Shown here: positions 25,428-33,977 of the stretch, piece after piece
Position numbering within the stretch: position 1 is the stretch's first letter
Layout of the letters: every line of letters starts with the position of its first letter
NCBI RefSeq assembly: GCF_024345995.1
Contig: NZ_JAGQCE010000002.1
Span: 248,001 to 312,000, forward strand
DNA from: Synechococcus sp. Cruz-7E5
Lineage (GTDB): Bacteria > Cyanobacteriota > Cyanobacteriia > PCC-6307 > Cyanobiaceae
DNA: 64,000 nt
Direction: 5' to 3'
Translations under genes and position numbers: made by a program
Notes under the pieces: generated by a model
Told to the model about the DNA's origin: nothing
What the model saw: the letters and a program-made list of their open reading frames with translations, nothing else
The model's database searches: none

Positions 25428-25948
25428 CGGGTCATGGGTGGGGGTAACAGCGGTTCTGGCGATGGGGATCCGGCCGGAAAGAGCTGGTCCAGCCGATGGC
25501 ATACCGCCCGGGCTGCCGCCACAGAGAGATCGCCGATCGACACTTTGGAGGGCTCCGCCAGGAAGCGCACCAGATCGGCTGGTCCCCAGGCGATCGGCAC
25601 TCCGATCGAAGCCAGCGCCTGGGCCAGTTCCAGCTGATGGTCGTCGACGTGCTCCTGATAGCGCTGGCTGCGGGGTACCAGCAGGAACGGAGTGTCCATG
25701 TTGTCGAGGAGCAACACGGTGCCCTCGCCGCAGTGAGCGATCACCAGCCGGGCCCGGCGCACCAGGTCCTGGAAGTCCTGCTCTTTCAGCAGGCGATAGA
25801 CCCTCGCGCCGCCCGGCAGGAAGGTGCAGGTGCCGTACTGCACGACCACCTCCTCGTCGCCGATCAGATCGTGCTGAAGAAGCAGATCCACCCAGCGCAT
25901 CAGGCGGTTGAAGGGAAACTTTTCTGTGCCCACCGTGATCAGGATCAT
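25424..25948 (-). CDS. Alg13/PssE-like glycosyltransferase catalytic half
   Basis: 174 residues. ILITVGTEKFPFNRLMRWVD at the N-terminus and VIAHCGEGTVLL (nucleotide-sugar-binding loop), then PFLLVPRSQRYQEHVDDHQ, match the GT28 C-terminal fold of Alg13, PssE and EpsF. These act only when bound to a membrane-anchored Alg14-like partner, encoded just upstream with an ATGA overlap. In rhizobial EPS the pair adds glucuronic acid; the sugar here is unknown. Confidence 0.85.
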   Translation of the reverse strand: MILITVGTEKFPFNRLMRWVDLLLQHDLIGDEEVVVQYGTCTFLPGGARVYRLLKEQDFQDLVRRARLVIAHCGEGTVLLLDNMDTPFLLVPRSQRYQEHVDDHQLELAQALASIGVPIAWGPADLVRFLAEPSKVSIGDLSVAAARAVCHRLDQLFPAGSPSPEPLLPPPMTR

Positions 25949-26430
25949 CGGGAGTCCTCCCCGGCACCGGCCGGCTGCACCTCTGACGCAGCGCTGATCA
26001 GCTCCGCTCGTGGGTAGCGGATCTGCAGCTGGGGCCAGTGCACGTAGAGCACATCGAGGAAGGGCAGAGCCAGCCGGGCCGAGAGGCTGAGCGTCTCGAT
26101 GCGGGTGATCGATTCAACGAACACCGTGCGGCAGCCCAGGAGCTTGCCGAGGATCAGGAAGGGAACGCCCACCCCGGCACCTGTGGAGAGGACCACGTCG
26201 GGCCTGGGTCGCTGCAGCACCTGCCAGGAGAGCAGGGCGTTGCGGATGAGGTTGGGAATGTTGCGGTTGGTGGGGCTGTGGGCCCAGATCACGGGTTCCC
26301 CCTCCAGGGCTGCCCGGGTGGTAGCCGTGTCAAAGGTCACCCAGCTGCGCTGGTGCTGGCTCCAGAACGGTTGCAGCTGGAGAAGACCCTTGAAGTGACC
26401 ACCGGAGGAGCACACGAGCAGCAGACGCAT
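25945..26430 (-). CDS. Alg14/PssD-like glycosyltransferase anchor half
   Basis: 161 residues from ATG 26430. MRLLLVCSSGGHFKGLLQLQ, RPDVVLSTGAGVGVPFLIL and CRTVFVESITRIETLSLS match the GT28 N-terminal family of Alg14/PssD, which binds the lipid acceptor and recruits the Alg13-like catalytic half. Its stop overlaps the Alg13-like start, a common coupling for obligate partners. It starts four bases after the tandem GT2 gene. Confidence 0.85.
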   Translation of the reverse strand: MRLLLVCSSGGHFKGLLQLQPFWSQHQRSWVTFDTATTRAALEGEPVIWAHSPTNRNIPNLIRNALLSWQVLQRPRPDVVLSTGAGVGVPFLILGKLLGCRTVFVESITRIETLSLSARLALPFLDVLYVHWPQLQIRYPRAELISAASEVQPAGAGEDSR

Positions 26431-26434
26431 CAGC

Positions 26435-28534
26435 TCACTTCTCTCCTGATTCCGCCAGCGAGCCTGAGAGGGGTGACAGTGCACGGGCCTGGAGCCCCAT
26501 CTTCAGGCGCTGCATCAGACCGGTGATCTTCATCATCAGCTTCTCCAGAAGTCTGTAGAGACTCTGAGGCAGCAGTACCCCGAGATGCGCTGCCGACAGG
26601 GTGATCACGGTGCGGATCGGTTCCTCGCGCCACAGGCGTGGGTAGTGGTTCAGTGCCTGATGGGCAAGCTTCACTCCGAGGCGTGGCTGGCCTTCGCGGA
26701 TGGAGCGGCGGGCCAGATAGCGCAGTTGGTAGCCCAAGGCCCTCTCGCCCTGGCGGCGGATCAGCTCCGGGGCGTAGTGCGCCGTCTTGTCGAGCACGCG
26801 TTGCCAGCTGGCGAACTGCTTCTCGATGTTGGCCGAGAGTCCGCCACTGCTCACCCGATAGAGGGTTAGCGCCTCGGGGATGCCCTCGATCCGCCACTGG
26901 GTCAGCAGGGCGATGCGCAGCCAGCATTCGATGTCCTCCGACTGGCGAAAGCTGTCGTCGAACCAGTAGCTCTCGGGACTGCCGTAGAGGTTGGCCTCGA
27001 AGCGGATCCCGTCGAGCACCTCCCGACGCATCACCACGCACGACCCGTTGCTGATCGGATTGCGGCAGAGGATCAGCTCCGGGGTGATCCCGTCCAGCGG
27101 TGGGGTCTGGTAGATGCCCAGCGGTCGTCCGGCGGCGTCGATGAAAGCCGAGCGCGAATAGCTCACCCCCACCACTGGATTGGCCTGCAGGTGCTGCACA
27201 TGCCGCTCGACCTTTTCAGGCAGCCAGAGATCGTCACTGTCGAGAAAGGCCAGAATCGACCCGGTGGCGTGTCGGATGCCGGTGTTCCGAGCACCCGCCA
27301 GGCCCCGATTCTTCTGCTGGACGATTCGAAGGCGAGCATCGTTGTACTGGCGGCAGAGTCCCACCCCATCGTCCGTTGAACCGTCGTCCACCACCAGGAT
27401 CTCGATGTTGGGATAGGTCTGCGCCAGGACCGAGTCCAGGCTGGCGGCCACGGTGCTGGCCGAGTTGTAGAGCGGGATGACCACCGACACCAGGGGTTCG
27501 GTGGAGGAATCGGCAGTGTGCACGGCGAGCGGTTCGGCAGCAAGGGCAGGCGGGGCGGCATGGCTGCCGGTCCGGCGCCGTCGCAGTGGTTCCAGGATGG
27601 AACGGCCGAAGACCCCGAGCGCCGTGAGGCCGGTGCGCCGTGGTTCGCGCAGCAGCAGCCACGGATCCGAGCGCAGGGACCGGGCCATGAACGCGCTGCC
27701 CATCTCCGGCGGAATCTTCAACCGCAGGGAACGGCGAGCCAGATAACGCAGATGCGTTGCCTGGGCCCTGGCGAAATGCTCCTCCACCAGAGACGGCGCA
27801 TAGCGGCGAGCTTCCTCCACCAGCCGCAGCCAGCCACTTTCCATTCGCTCCAGTCTGGCCGAGAGCCCTCCATCGCTGGTGCGGTAGTAGGTGAGCACCC
27901 GATTGATGAGCTCGATCCGCCAACTCCCCTGGCAGGCCACTCGCAGCAGCCACTCCAGATCCTCCGAATAGCTCATCTCCGGGATGAAGCCGCCCACCGC
28001 CTCGAACACCTCCCGTCGCAGCACCCAGTTGGAGGTGGTGATGGTGGGGTTCTCGTAAAGGAAGTCCGCGGGGGTGAGGGCTCGGCAGGAATGGGAAGCG
28101 ATGGTCCCTGTGTGCCTTCCTTCGGGGCTGAGAAACTCCACCCGCGCAAAGCTGACCCCCAGCCCGGTATCGCTCCGGTGTCGCTCCACATGGCAAAGCA
28201 GTTTGTCCGGATGCCAGAGGTCGTCCGAGTCGAGGAAGGCGATCAGCGGGGCACGGCCGGCGGCCACTCCACGGTTGCGGGCCACAGAAACGCCTGCGTT
28301 GGGCTGGCGCAGCAGCCGCAGTCGTGGATCCCGCTCGGCCAGCTCCACCACGATCCGGGCACTGGCGTCGGTGGAGCCATCGTCAACGGCAATCAGCTCC
28401 CAGGCCGTCAGGCTCTGCTCCAGCACCGTCTGCAGGGTGCCGCTCAGGTGGGCCGCGGCGTTGTAGATCGGCATCACCACCGAGATCAGCGGCTCCGGGG
28501 CATTCACGGTTTCCGTCGGCTGCAACTCGGCCAT
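26435..28534 (-). CDS. Tandem GT2-GT2 bifunctional glycosyltransferase
   Basis: 699 residues with two complete GT-A domains that resemble each other closely. Domain 1: PLISVVMPIYNAAAHLSGTL, AVDDGSTDAS, IAFLDSDDLWHPDK. Domain 2, starting near residue 345: PLVSVVIPLYNSASTVAASL, VVDDGSTDDG, LAFLDSDDLWLPEK. Both continue with SEDLEWLLR/SEDIECWLR and a shared YLARRS tail. This points to an internal duplication giving an enzyme that may add two sugars in turn. ATG 28534 has GGGAG six bases before it. Confidence 0.9.
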   Translation of the reverse strand: MAELQPTETVNAPEPLISVVMPIYNAAAHLSGTLQTVLEQSLTAWELIAVDDGSTDASARIVVELAERDPRLRLLRQPNAGVSVARNRGVAAGRAPLIAFLDSDDLWHPDKLLCHVERHRSDTGLGVSFARVEFLSPEGRHTGTIASHSCRALTPADFLYENPTITTSNWVLRREVFEAVGGFIPEMSYSEDLEWLLRVACQGSWRIELINRVLTYYRTSDGGLSARLERMESGWLRLVEEARRYAPSLVEEHFARAQATHLRYLARRSLRLKIPPEMGSAFMARSLRSDPWLLLREPRRTGLTALGVFGRSILEPLRRRRTGSHAAPPALAAEPLAVHTADSSTEPLVSVVIPLYNSASTVAASLDSVLAQTYPNIEILVVDDGSTDDGVGLCRQYNDARLRIVQQKNRGLAGARNTGIRHATGSILAFLDSDDLWLPEKVERHVQHLQANPVVGVSYSRSAFIDAAGRPLGIYQTPPLDGITPELILCRNPISNGSCVVMRREVLDGIRFEANLYGSPESYWFDDSFRQSEDIECWLRIALLTQWRIEGIPEALTLYRVSSGGLSANIEKQFASWQRVLDKTAHYAPELIRRQGERALGYQLRYLARRSIREGQPRLGVKLAHQALNHYPRLWREEPIRTVITLSAAHLGVLLPQSLYRLLEKLMMKITGLMQRLKMGLQARALSPLSGSLAESGEK

Positions 28535-28583
28535 CGTGCGCTCCCGGTTCTGCTCAGGGGCTCGGCATGGACGCAGGTAAAGC

Positions 28584-29609
28584 TCACGGGACTTCCTCCA
28601 GCAGCTGGCTCCAGGCGTCCACGTAGTCACTCCAGGCGCTCCGCGCGGAGCTTCGACCCTCCTCGGACCAGGACCTGCGCTGCTGGTCCGAGCTGCTCAG
28701 CAGAGCTTCAAGGGCGGCGGCCAGGGCGGAGTCCGAATCACCGTTAACCACCAGGCCGCATGGTCCATGGTGCGGGGCTGCGGCTCCGTTCTCCGAAGCC
28801 ACCACCTGTTCGGGCAGGCCATCCACTTCGCTCACAATCACTGGTCTCCCAGCCGCCCGTGCCTCCAGACAGACATTCCCCCAGGGTTCCCAGCGGGAGG
28901 GAATCACCACTGCATCGACCTGGGCAAGAAGGGCGGGGATGTCCCTGCTGGCTCCCACGAGTTCGACCCGCGGGTCGGCAGCGGCCAGTGCTTCAAGCTC
29001 CCTTTGCTGGGGACCACTACCAACCAGCAGCAGTCGCAGCCTGGCCCGGGGCAGGTGGCGCAAGGCCAGCAGCAGACGGTCGAACCCCTTCTGAGGGGTG
29101 AGCCGGCCGTAGGCCAGCAGGGTGAGAGGCCTGCCGCCTGCAGGAGCTGGTGCGGGAATAACCAGGAAGTCGTCGACCGTGCGGGAGGAGAGCAGAACAC
29201 GAGTTCTGGAAGGGGGTATCAGCTGGGCTTCCTCAATCCAGCTGCGCTGGGCACGGGAGACGGCCACCACCCGTTCCATGGCGGCGTAGGAGAGTTTCAG
29301 CATGGCGCGGAAGCGGAACGTAGAGGGCACGTTGTGCCGCTCAAAGCCTGCGCAGTAGTGGTGCTCAAACAGAATTTGCCTCTGACCCCGATGGCGCAGC
29401 AGGCTCGGTAACCCCTTCCAGGAGCAGGCTCTGTGCCAGACCAGCAGATCTGGATTCCAGTCCAACAGGGTGCTGTTGAGTTCCTCCGGACCTACCATTG
29501 CAAAGCTGTGCCGTTCAGCCAGGGGAGAGTCAGAAAGCATCTGCAGGCTGGGCCGAATCCCGCAGATCCCTCCTGCGCCTCCGGCAGCAAGAACATGGAG
29601 CACCCTCAT
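28584..29609 (-). CDS. Family 4 glycosyltransferase
   Basis: 341 residues from ATG 29609 (MRVLHVLAAGGAGGI). The GT-B C-terminal domain shows LAYGRLTPQKGFDRLLLALR, LLLVGSGPQQRELE and the ExxxxxxE-type donor site RWEPWGNVCLEARAAGRPVI. It adds one sugar of the repeat unit on the cytoplasmic face. It precedes the tandem GT2 gene by 49 bases. Confidence 0.9.
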   Translation of the reverse strand: MRVLHVLAAGGAGGICGIRPSLQMLSDSPLAERHSFAMVGPEELNSTLLDWNPDLLVWHRACSWKGLPSLLRHRGQRQILFEHHYCAGFERHNVPSTFRFRAMLKLSYAAMERVVAVSRAQRSWIEEAQLIPPSRTRVLLSSRTVDDFLVIPAPAPAGGRPLTLLAYGRLTPQKGFDRLLLALRHLPRARLRLLLVGSGPQQRELEALAAADPRVELVGASRDIPALLAQVDAVVIPSRWEPWGNVCLEARAAGRPVIVSEVDGLPEQVVASENGAAAPHHGPCGLVVNGDSDSALAAALEALLSSSDQQRRSWSEEGRSSARSAWSDYVDAWSQLLEEVP

Positions 29610-30025
29610 GATCAGGTCGGTGCATTGAGGGTGGGCCGCGGCATCAGAGTCGCCATAAAGCATCCCAGTTGATGAACGGTGCAAGGCCGTTCAGCTCTGG
29701 GAAGGATGAGGTTTGCGCTGCGCAGCTTGGCCAGCCTGGACCATCTCCACAGCAACGCGACAACCGGACAGGTTGGAACGTTCGCAAGGTCAGCCTGCTC
29801 GCTCTGGGTGTGCGTACGCGGATCTGCGCTCCACTCCAGGTTCACGGCAACAAAACCCAGGTACGGGAACAGAGACGATATCAGGTGCAGATCGCGATTC
29901 CCACTCCTAAATGGTCTCACGAAACCGCGAGGTGGTGTGCTCCGCAAACCGCGGACGCAATACGAAACATTAAAGGATTCGGCATCAGAAATTCTCCGCC
30001 AGGGAGCCAGGGACAACGCAAATGG
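29610..30025 (-). other. Unassigned 416-base gap inside the glycosyltransferase operon
   Basis: A minus-strand frame of about 134 codons crosses the gap (29612-30016) but resembles no family and has ordinary non-coding composition. I see no terminator, tRNA or repeat. The gap may hold an internal promoter for the GT genes or the remains of a lost gene. Confidence 0.4.
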
Positions 30026-31300
30026 TTATGGGCTCTGGGTTTGGGCGAGGTGCTTGAAGGCAAAGCGAGAGGAAAAAAGCGTAAAGAGGGGCAGGCAGAG
30101 CCAGTGACTGACCAATACGGCGATCGCAACGCCGAGGGCTTGCCACTGCACTCCAATAAAAAGGGCAGCAGCAAAAATAGAGGTGAAAAGAATATTCCAG
30201 GCCAAATCCCAATTGGTCTTGTTAATGGCGATGAGCAGTTGGGATGCTGAATCAGCAAAGGGACGGGGAATGACTGATAGGCAGATCAGAATCAGGATAG
30301 GTATGGCGCTGGTCCATCTTTCTCCAAAGACAATCGGTACATAAAGTGGCGCCAATGTGGACTGCACTAAGACAAGAGGCACGATCAATGAGCCCATCAC
30401 TCTAAGGCTCTGGAAATAGCGATTTCTGAACTGCCTGATGTTGTCACGTGCCTCACTTAAATGAGACAGAATTGATGCTTTGGTTGAGTTGATAATGCCC
30501 AGGCTGATTCCAGCGCCTGCGTTGAAGGCAAAATAGTAAACCCCTAGGGATTCAAGACTGAGAAAGCGACCTACTATCAAATAATCGAGGTTATTGCGCA
30601 GGGTTTGCAATAGTTCTACCCCAAGGATTGAGCTGCCAAAACCCATGAGCTCGCCCCAGTGCTTTGAGGTCAACTTTCCTTGTGGTCTCCACGAATGGTT
30701 TTTTAACATCAAGAAAAGCCATATTGGTGCGACTAATACTTTCGGCAGCACGATGGCCCAAAGGCCTAGTCCAGCAATCGCAAACAAGGCTGAAAGGATG
30801 TTGTCGGTGGACACTTGAGCAAGTTGGGCCAGGGCGATGACTTTGAAGCGACCTTCTCGTTGGATTAATGCTGCTTGCACCAGCCCGATTGGCATTATCA
30901 GTAACACCAATCCAAGTACGCAAATTGGCAATATTAGCCGTTGATCATGATAGATCCAGCTGACCCCAAATGCCGTCAGAATCTGGGCTAAGAACAACCC
31001 TATAAAAAATAGCCAATTCAGCCAATAGGCTTCCCGCGATAAGATATCCACATGATCCGCATCAGCCTGAATCAGTTTAGTTCCCACTCCGTTGCGAGTA
31101 AAAACCAAAATGAATTCATTTATTGTGATCACCAAGGCTGCCAAGCCGTAGTCTGATTTGGTCAGAAACCGAGCTAGAATGATAGTGGCTAAGAGGCGAG
31201 AAATGCGAATCAACGCCGTTGACCCTCCCAGCCAGCCCACATTGCGTAAAAATGGGCTATCGGCAGCCTTTAGCTTTCCCTTGATCCAACTGAACGGCAT
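30026..31300 (-). CDS. Wzx-type oligosaccharide flippase
   Basis: 424 residues with 12 or so hydrophobic helices. The start FLRNVGWLGGSTALIRISRL and LATIILARFLTKSDYGLAAL are typical of PST/MOP-family flippases, which move the lipid-linked repeat unit to the outer face. DNA here is visibly AT-richer than the flanking genes and uses many A/T-ending codons, a sign of horizontal acquisition common in O-antigen-type loci. Confidence 0.9.
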   Translation of the reverse strand: MPFSWIKGKLKAADSPFLRNVGWLGGSTALIRISRLLATIILARFLTKSDYGLAALVITINEFILVFTRNGVGTKLIQADADHVDILSREAYWLNWLFFIGLFLAQILTAFGVSWIYHDQRLILPICVLGLVLLIMPIGLVQAALIQREGRFKVIALAQLAQVSTDNILSALFAIAGLGLWAIVLPKVLVAPIWLFLMLKNHSWRPQGKLTSKHWGELMGFGSSILGVELLQTLRNNLDYLIVGRFLSLESLGVYYFAFNAGAGISLGIINSTKASILSHLSEARDNIRQFRNRYFQSLRVMGSLIVPLVLVQSTLAPLYVPIVFGERWTSAIPILILICLSVIPRPFADSASQLLIAINKTNWDLAWNILFTSIFAAALFIGVQWQALGVAIAVLVSHWLCLPLFTLFSSRFAFKHLAQTQSP

Positions 31301-31340
31301 TGAATTTACGGAAGAATCTAAATCATGAATAGTTGGAGAA

Positions 31341-32147
31341 TTAGCTTAAGAACTTGGCATAAGGAGTGTGAGTTAATTCTTGGTGTAACTCATCATAGTT
31401 CTCAACCAAATCTTGCAAATTATCGGAGGAGAGCTTGCGCTGACGACTAGTGATGGGAATCGCTTCAACGCCTAAGAACTCAAAAGCTTGTTGCCGGAAA
31501 TGTGCTTGAGACTCTGGAGAGGAAAACAGTTCCTCATAGGAAATGCTCAATAGGTGGTCAGTATCTACGTGACTTAGAATCTCTTGTTGCTGCATGACCT
31601 CCTTTTCGGCGTTGGTCAGCATTTCAAGAATTTCTGGAAGATCGACTCGAATTCTTGATTGCCGCGTTTGTGTAACTAACTTTCCATCCTGAGTCATTTC
31701 CGAGGATACAATTCGGGTTTTTCGCATCAGCTCCAGAGATATGTGCTGCTTGAGGTGATTCTCGCGATAAAGGTAAATGATGTGAAGGTCGGGGTGATCC
31801 CGGAAAAAATCCAGCAAATGATACTTCAGCATGGTGTGGTGGAAGTCCTTGACGCCAACGGAGCGGATCTGAGAGTATCGTTTGAATTGAATTGGCTTAT
31901 GTCGTAGGAGGTTCTGGTAGGCGTAGTATAACTGAGAAAAGTAAAAGAATAAACGACTTGAGTATATGAAGTTAAGATAGGCTTTGCTTGGTCTTCTTCT
32001 GGTGAGTGCCCGAAATATCTTGTGGGGCTTTGTCCAGTCTCCGAGCACCTCTCCATAGTTTACCAAGTGGGGGTGTTGGTTGAATAAGTCTACCAAGAAG
32101 TTGCTGCCACTTCTGGCTTCGGTGTAGATAAAGTGCTGTTTCATCAT
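31341..32147 (-). CDS. Sulfotransferase (Stf0/NodH-like)
   Basis: 268 residues. The N-terminal FIYTEARSGSNFLVDLFNQH is the 5'-phosphosulfate loop for PAPS; IIYLYRENHLKQHISLELMR is the 3'-phosphate loop. The family transfers sulfate to sugar hydroxyls. Its position 40 bases upstream of the flippase implies the exported polymer is sulfated, as for synechan of Synechocystis. It is AT-rich like the flippase. The start is ATG 32147 (MKQHF preceded by one Met). Confidence 0.85.
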   Translation of the reverse strand: MMKQHFIYTEARSGSNFLVDLFNQHPHLVNYGEVLGDWTKPHKIFRALTRRRPSKAYLNFIYSSRLFFYFSQLYYAYQNLLRHKPIQFKRYSQIRSVGVKDFHHTMLKYHLLDFFRDHPDLHIIYLYRENHLKQHISLELMRKTRIVSSEMTQDGKLVTQTRQSRIRVDLPEILEMLTNAEKEVMQQQEILSHVDTDHLLSISYEELFSSPESQAHFRQQAFEFLGVEAIPITSRQRKLSSDNLQDLVENYDELHQELTHTPYAKFLS

Positions 32148-32833
32148 GTATGGCAATGGAGAAAGAGAGGCTCAGATCAAAGCCGGAAGATCAAGCGGGG
32201 TGTGGTCCTTGAGCCTTTGAGGCTGGGTTCAATCTGAGCATAGCGGCACTAGGTAATCCTGCTAACTCTAATTGCATCCGATGTCCTCAAGATGGGCAAA
32301 TTTGTCTGGGACATGTCGAAGCATGCTGATTTTCTTGCTGTTGAGCCCGGTCAACTGGCGATGTCGACCCTTATGTTAGCCGGTGGCATCACGGTGATGG
32401 CAGATGATATCAACGTACTTGGGGATTTTCTCACTCTCTAGGACCTGTGCGTCTGTGGCTTGAGACTTGTCGCCAAGTGAGTATCGGGAATATTGTCATC
32501 CACCTTGAGGAGTCGGTTTAGGCTCCGGACGATGTGACGATCCATGGTGGGCAGTCAGCTTGGCGAAGCCGAGCCACATGCCCAAATTGGGTGAGGCCAC
32601 TCATGGCTGTTCAATTCGTCCCAAAGCAGCTTCGTCCCAAAGCAGCGTGAATTGAGCGTGCTCAATGAGTGGATCAATATCGGCTGAAGCGGTGGCGCCC
32701 AAGACATAGATCCTAGATCCCTAGGCATCAGAGCCGAATTGCTAAGCCGTGCCTGCACGGCCATCTCACTTCGAAGGGGAACTGATTCAATCGTGTGGCT
32801 AGCATGGTGAACCATTGCAGGCTGCGCTAGGGT
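32148..32833. promoter_or_regulatory. 686-base divergent intergenic region of the polysaccharide locus
   Basis: It separates the leftward arm (sulfotransferase first) from the rightward arm (export protein first), so it should hold both main promoters. No frame in it is convincingly coding; short frames near 32290-32460 and 32555-32815 have no recognisable homology and may be remnants. It contains the 16-bp tandem duplication at 32615. Confidence 0.5.
32615..32646. repeat. Perfect 16-bp tandem duplication
   Basis: TTCGTCCCAAAGCAGC occurs twice, head to tail with no mismatch, in the divergent region. Perfect identity suggests a recent duplication or a paired protein-binding site. Confidence 0.6.
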
Positions 32834-33970
32834 ATGAAACTACGAGGCATCGTGCAGATTCCTCAATCGAGACGTGTGCCGAAGACCCCGCAAACTGGCA
32901 TTCATGCCTGGCAGATCGCTCGCATGTCGAGAGGTCTGATCAACAGCTTGCTGCTGCTCTTGATTCTGTTCCTTCCAGCGGCTGGTGTGAAGGCTCTCCC
33001 CCTTTCGCCTGGCGATCGGGTGAAGGTCACAATTCCGGAGGGTGAAGAATTCAGCGGGATATTTGAGGTAAATCTGAATGGGGAGCTAGAGCTACCCTAC
33101 ATTCGCGGGATTCCGGTTACTGGACTCGAGCCCTATCAGCTACAAGATCGTATCTATCAGGCACTGGTAAAGGGTGGTTATTTTCAGCCCTCCTATCTCA
33201 AAGTCAGTGTCAACGTGATCCAGTGGGCTCCAGTGGAGGTATTTGTCAGCGGGTCAACCTTCGCGCCTGGTCGAGTGTTGATCAATGAATGGACCCCCGC
33301 AGAACAGACCCTTGCGCCTGTGGCCCAAGGCGGTCAGGGCGCCTTCAATCGCTTTCTCTCAGCCGCGATCCGTTCTGCAGGCGGCTTGCTACCTACAGCT
33401 GATGTGACGGCGGTTGAGATGATCCGAAACCAGGAGCGACTAGTGGTTGATCTTAGTGGGGCCTTTACCGGTGAGCCCTTCAAGGATATTCCTCTTGTTG
33501 CTGGCGATCGGGTCATCGTGCCCGATACCGGCCAGGTCAATCCTCTGATCATTCGACCTTCCCAGATCACACCTGTGGGGGTGAAAATCTACATTTCCAA
33601 TCTCACCGTACCGGCTACCAGCAATGCCACCTCTGCAATTGGCAGGGATGCCACCTCCTTCCCCTATGGATCCCGCTTCTCCCATGCTGTAGTTTCGGGC
33701 AACTGCGCTGGTGGCACAGTGATCACCAATGCCTATCGCCGTGCCGTGTTGGTGAGGGTGGATGCCACCACCGGCAAGACCACCACCCTCGACAAGGGCG
33801 TGGAGCAACTGCTGCGACGCTCCAGCAGCAGCGAGAACAATCCCTATCTCATGCCGAATGATGCGGTAGCTTGTTATGATTCTGCTGTGACCAACGTCAG
33901 AGACGTTCTCAGAATATTCTCGGAGATCATAGGCCCAGGGGTTCTCCTCTACGACCGCTTCACACCCTGA
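32834..33970 (+). CDS. Wza-like outer-membrane polysaccharide export protein
   Basis: 378 residues. A hydrophobic signal (LINSLLLLLILFLPAAGVKA) precedes the Poly_export domain: LPLSPGDRVKVTIPEGEEFS and NLNGELELPYIRGIPVTGLE, then an SLBB-like segment with VSGSTFAPGRVLI and IPLVAGDRVIVPDTG. It would form the export channel. ATG 32834 gives a 30-residue cytoplasmic extension before the signal; ATG 32924 is a plausible alternative. Confidence 0.88.
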   Translation: MKLRGIVQIPQSRRVPKTPQTGIHAWQIARMSRGLINSLLLLLILFLPAAGVKALPLSPGDRVKVTIPEGEEFSGIFEVNLNGELELPYIRGIPVTGLEPYQLQDRIYQALVKGGYFQPSYLKVSVNVIQWAPVEVFVSGSTFAPGRVLINEWTPAEQTLAPVAQGGQGAFNRFLSAAIRSAGGLLPTADVTAVEMIRNQERLVVDLSGAFTGEPFKDIPLVAGDRVIVPDTGQVNPLIIRPSQITPVGVKIYISNLTVPATSNATSAIGRDATSFPYGSRFSHAVVSGNCAGGTVITNAYRRAVLVRVDATTGKTTTLDKGVEQLLRRSSSSENNPYLMPNDAVACYDSAVTNVRDVLRIFSEIIGPGVLLYDRFTP

Positions 33971-33977
33971 GGGCCCA

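Noticed and set aside
27518-28747. 409-codon frame opposite the tandem GT2 gene
   Set aside because: No recognisable fold; the opposite strand has two complete GT2 domains.
29612-30016. 134-codon minus-strand frame between the GT4 and flippase genes
   Set aside because: No family resemblance, no ribosome site, unlikely residue composition; kept only as a gap note.
32555-32815. 86-codon minus-strand frame that could be an insertion-sequence remnant
   Set aside because: No transposase motif or terminal inverted repeats could be found.
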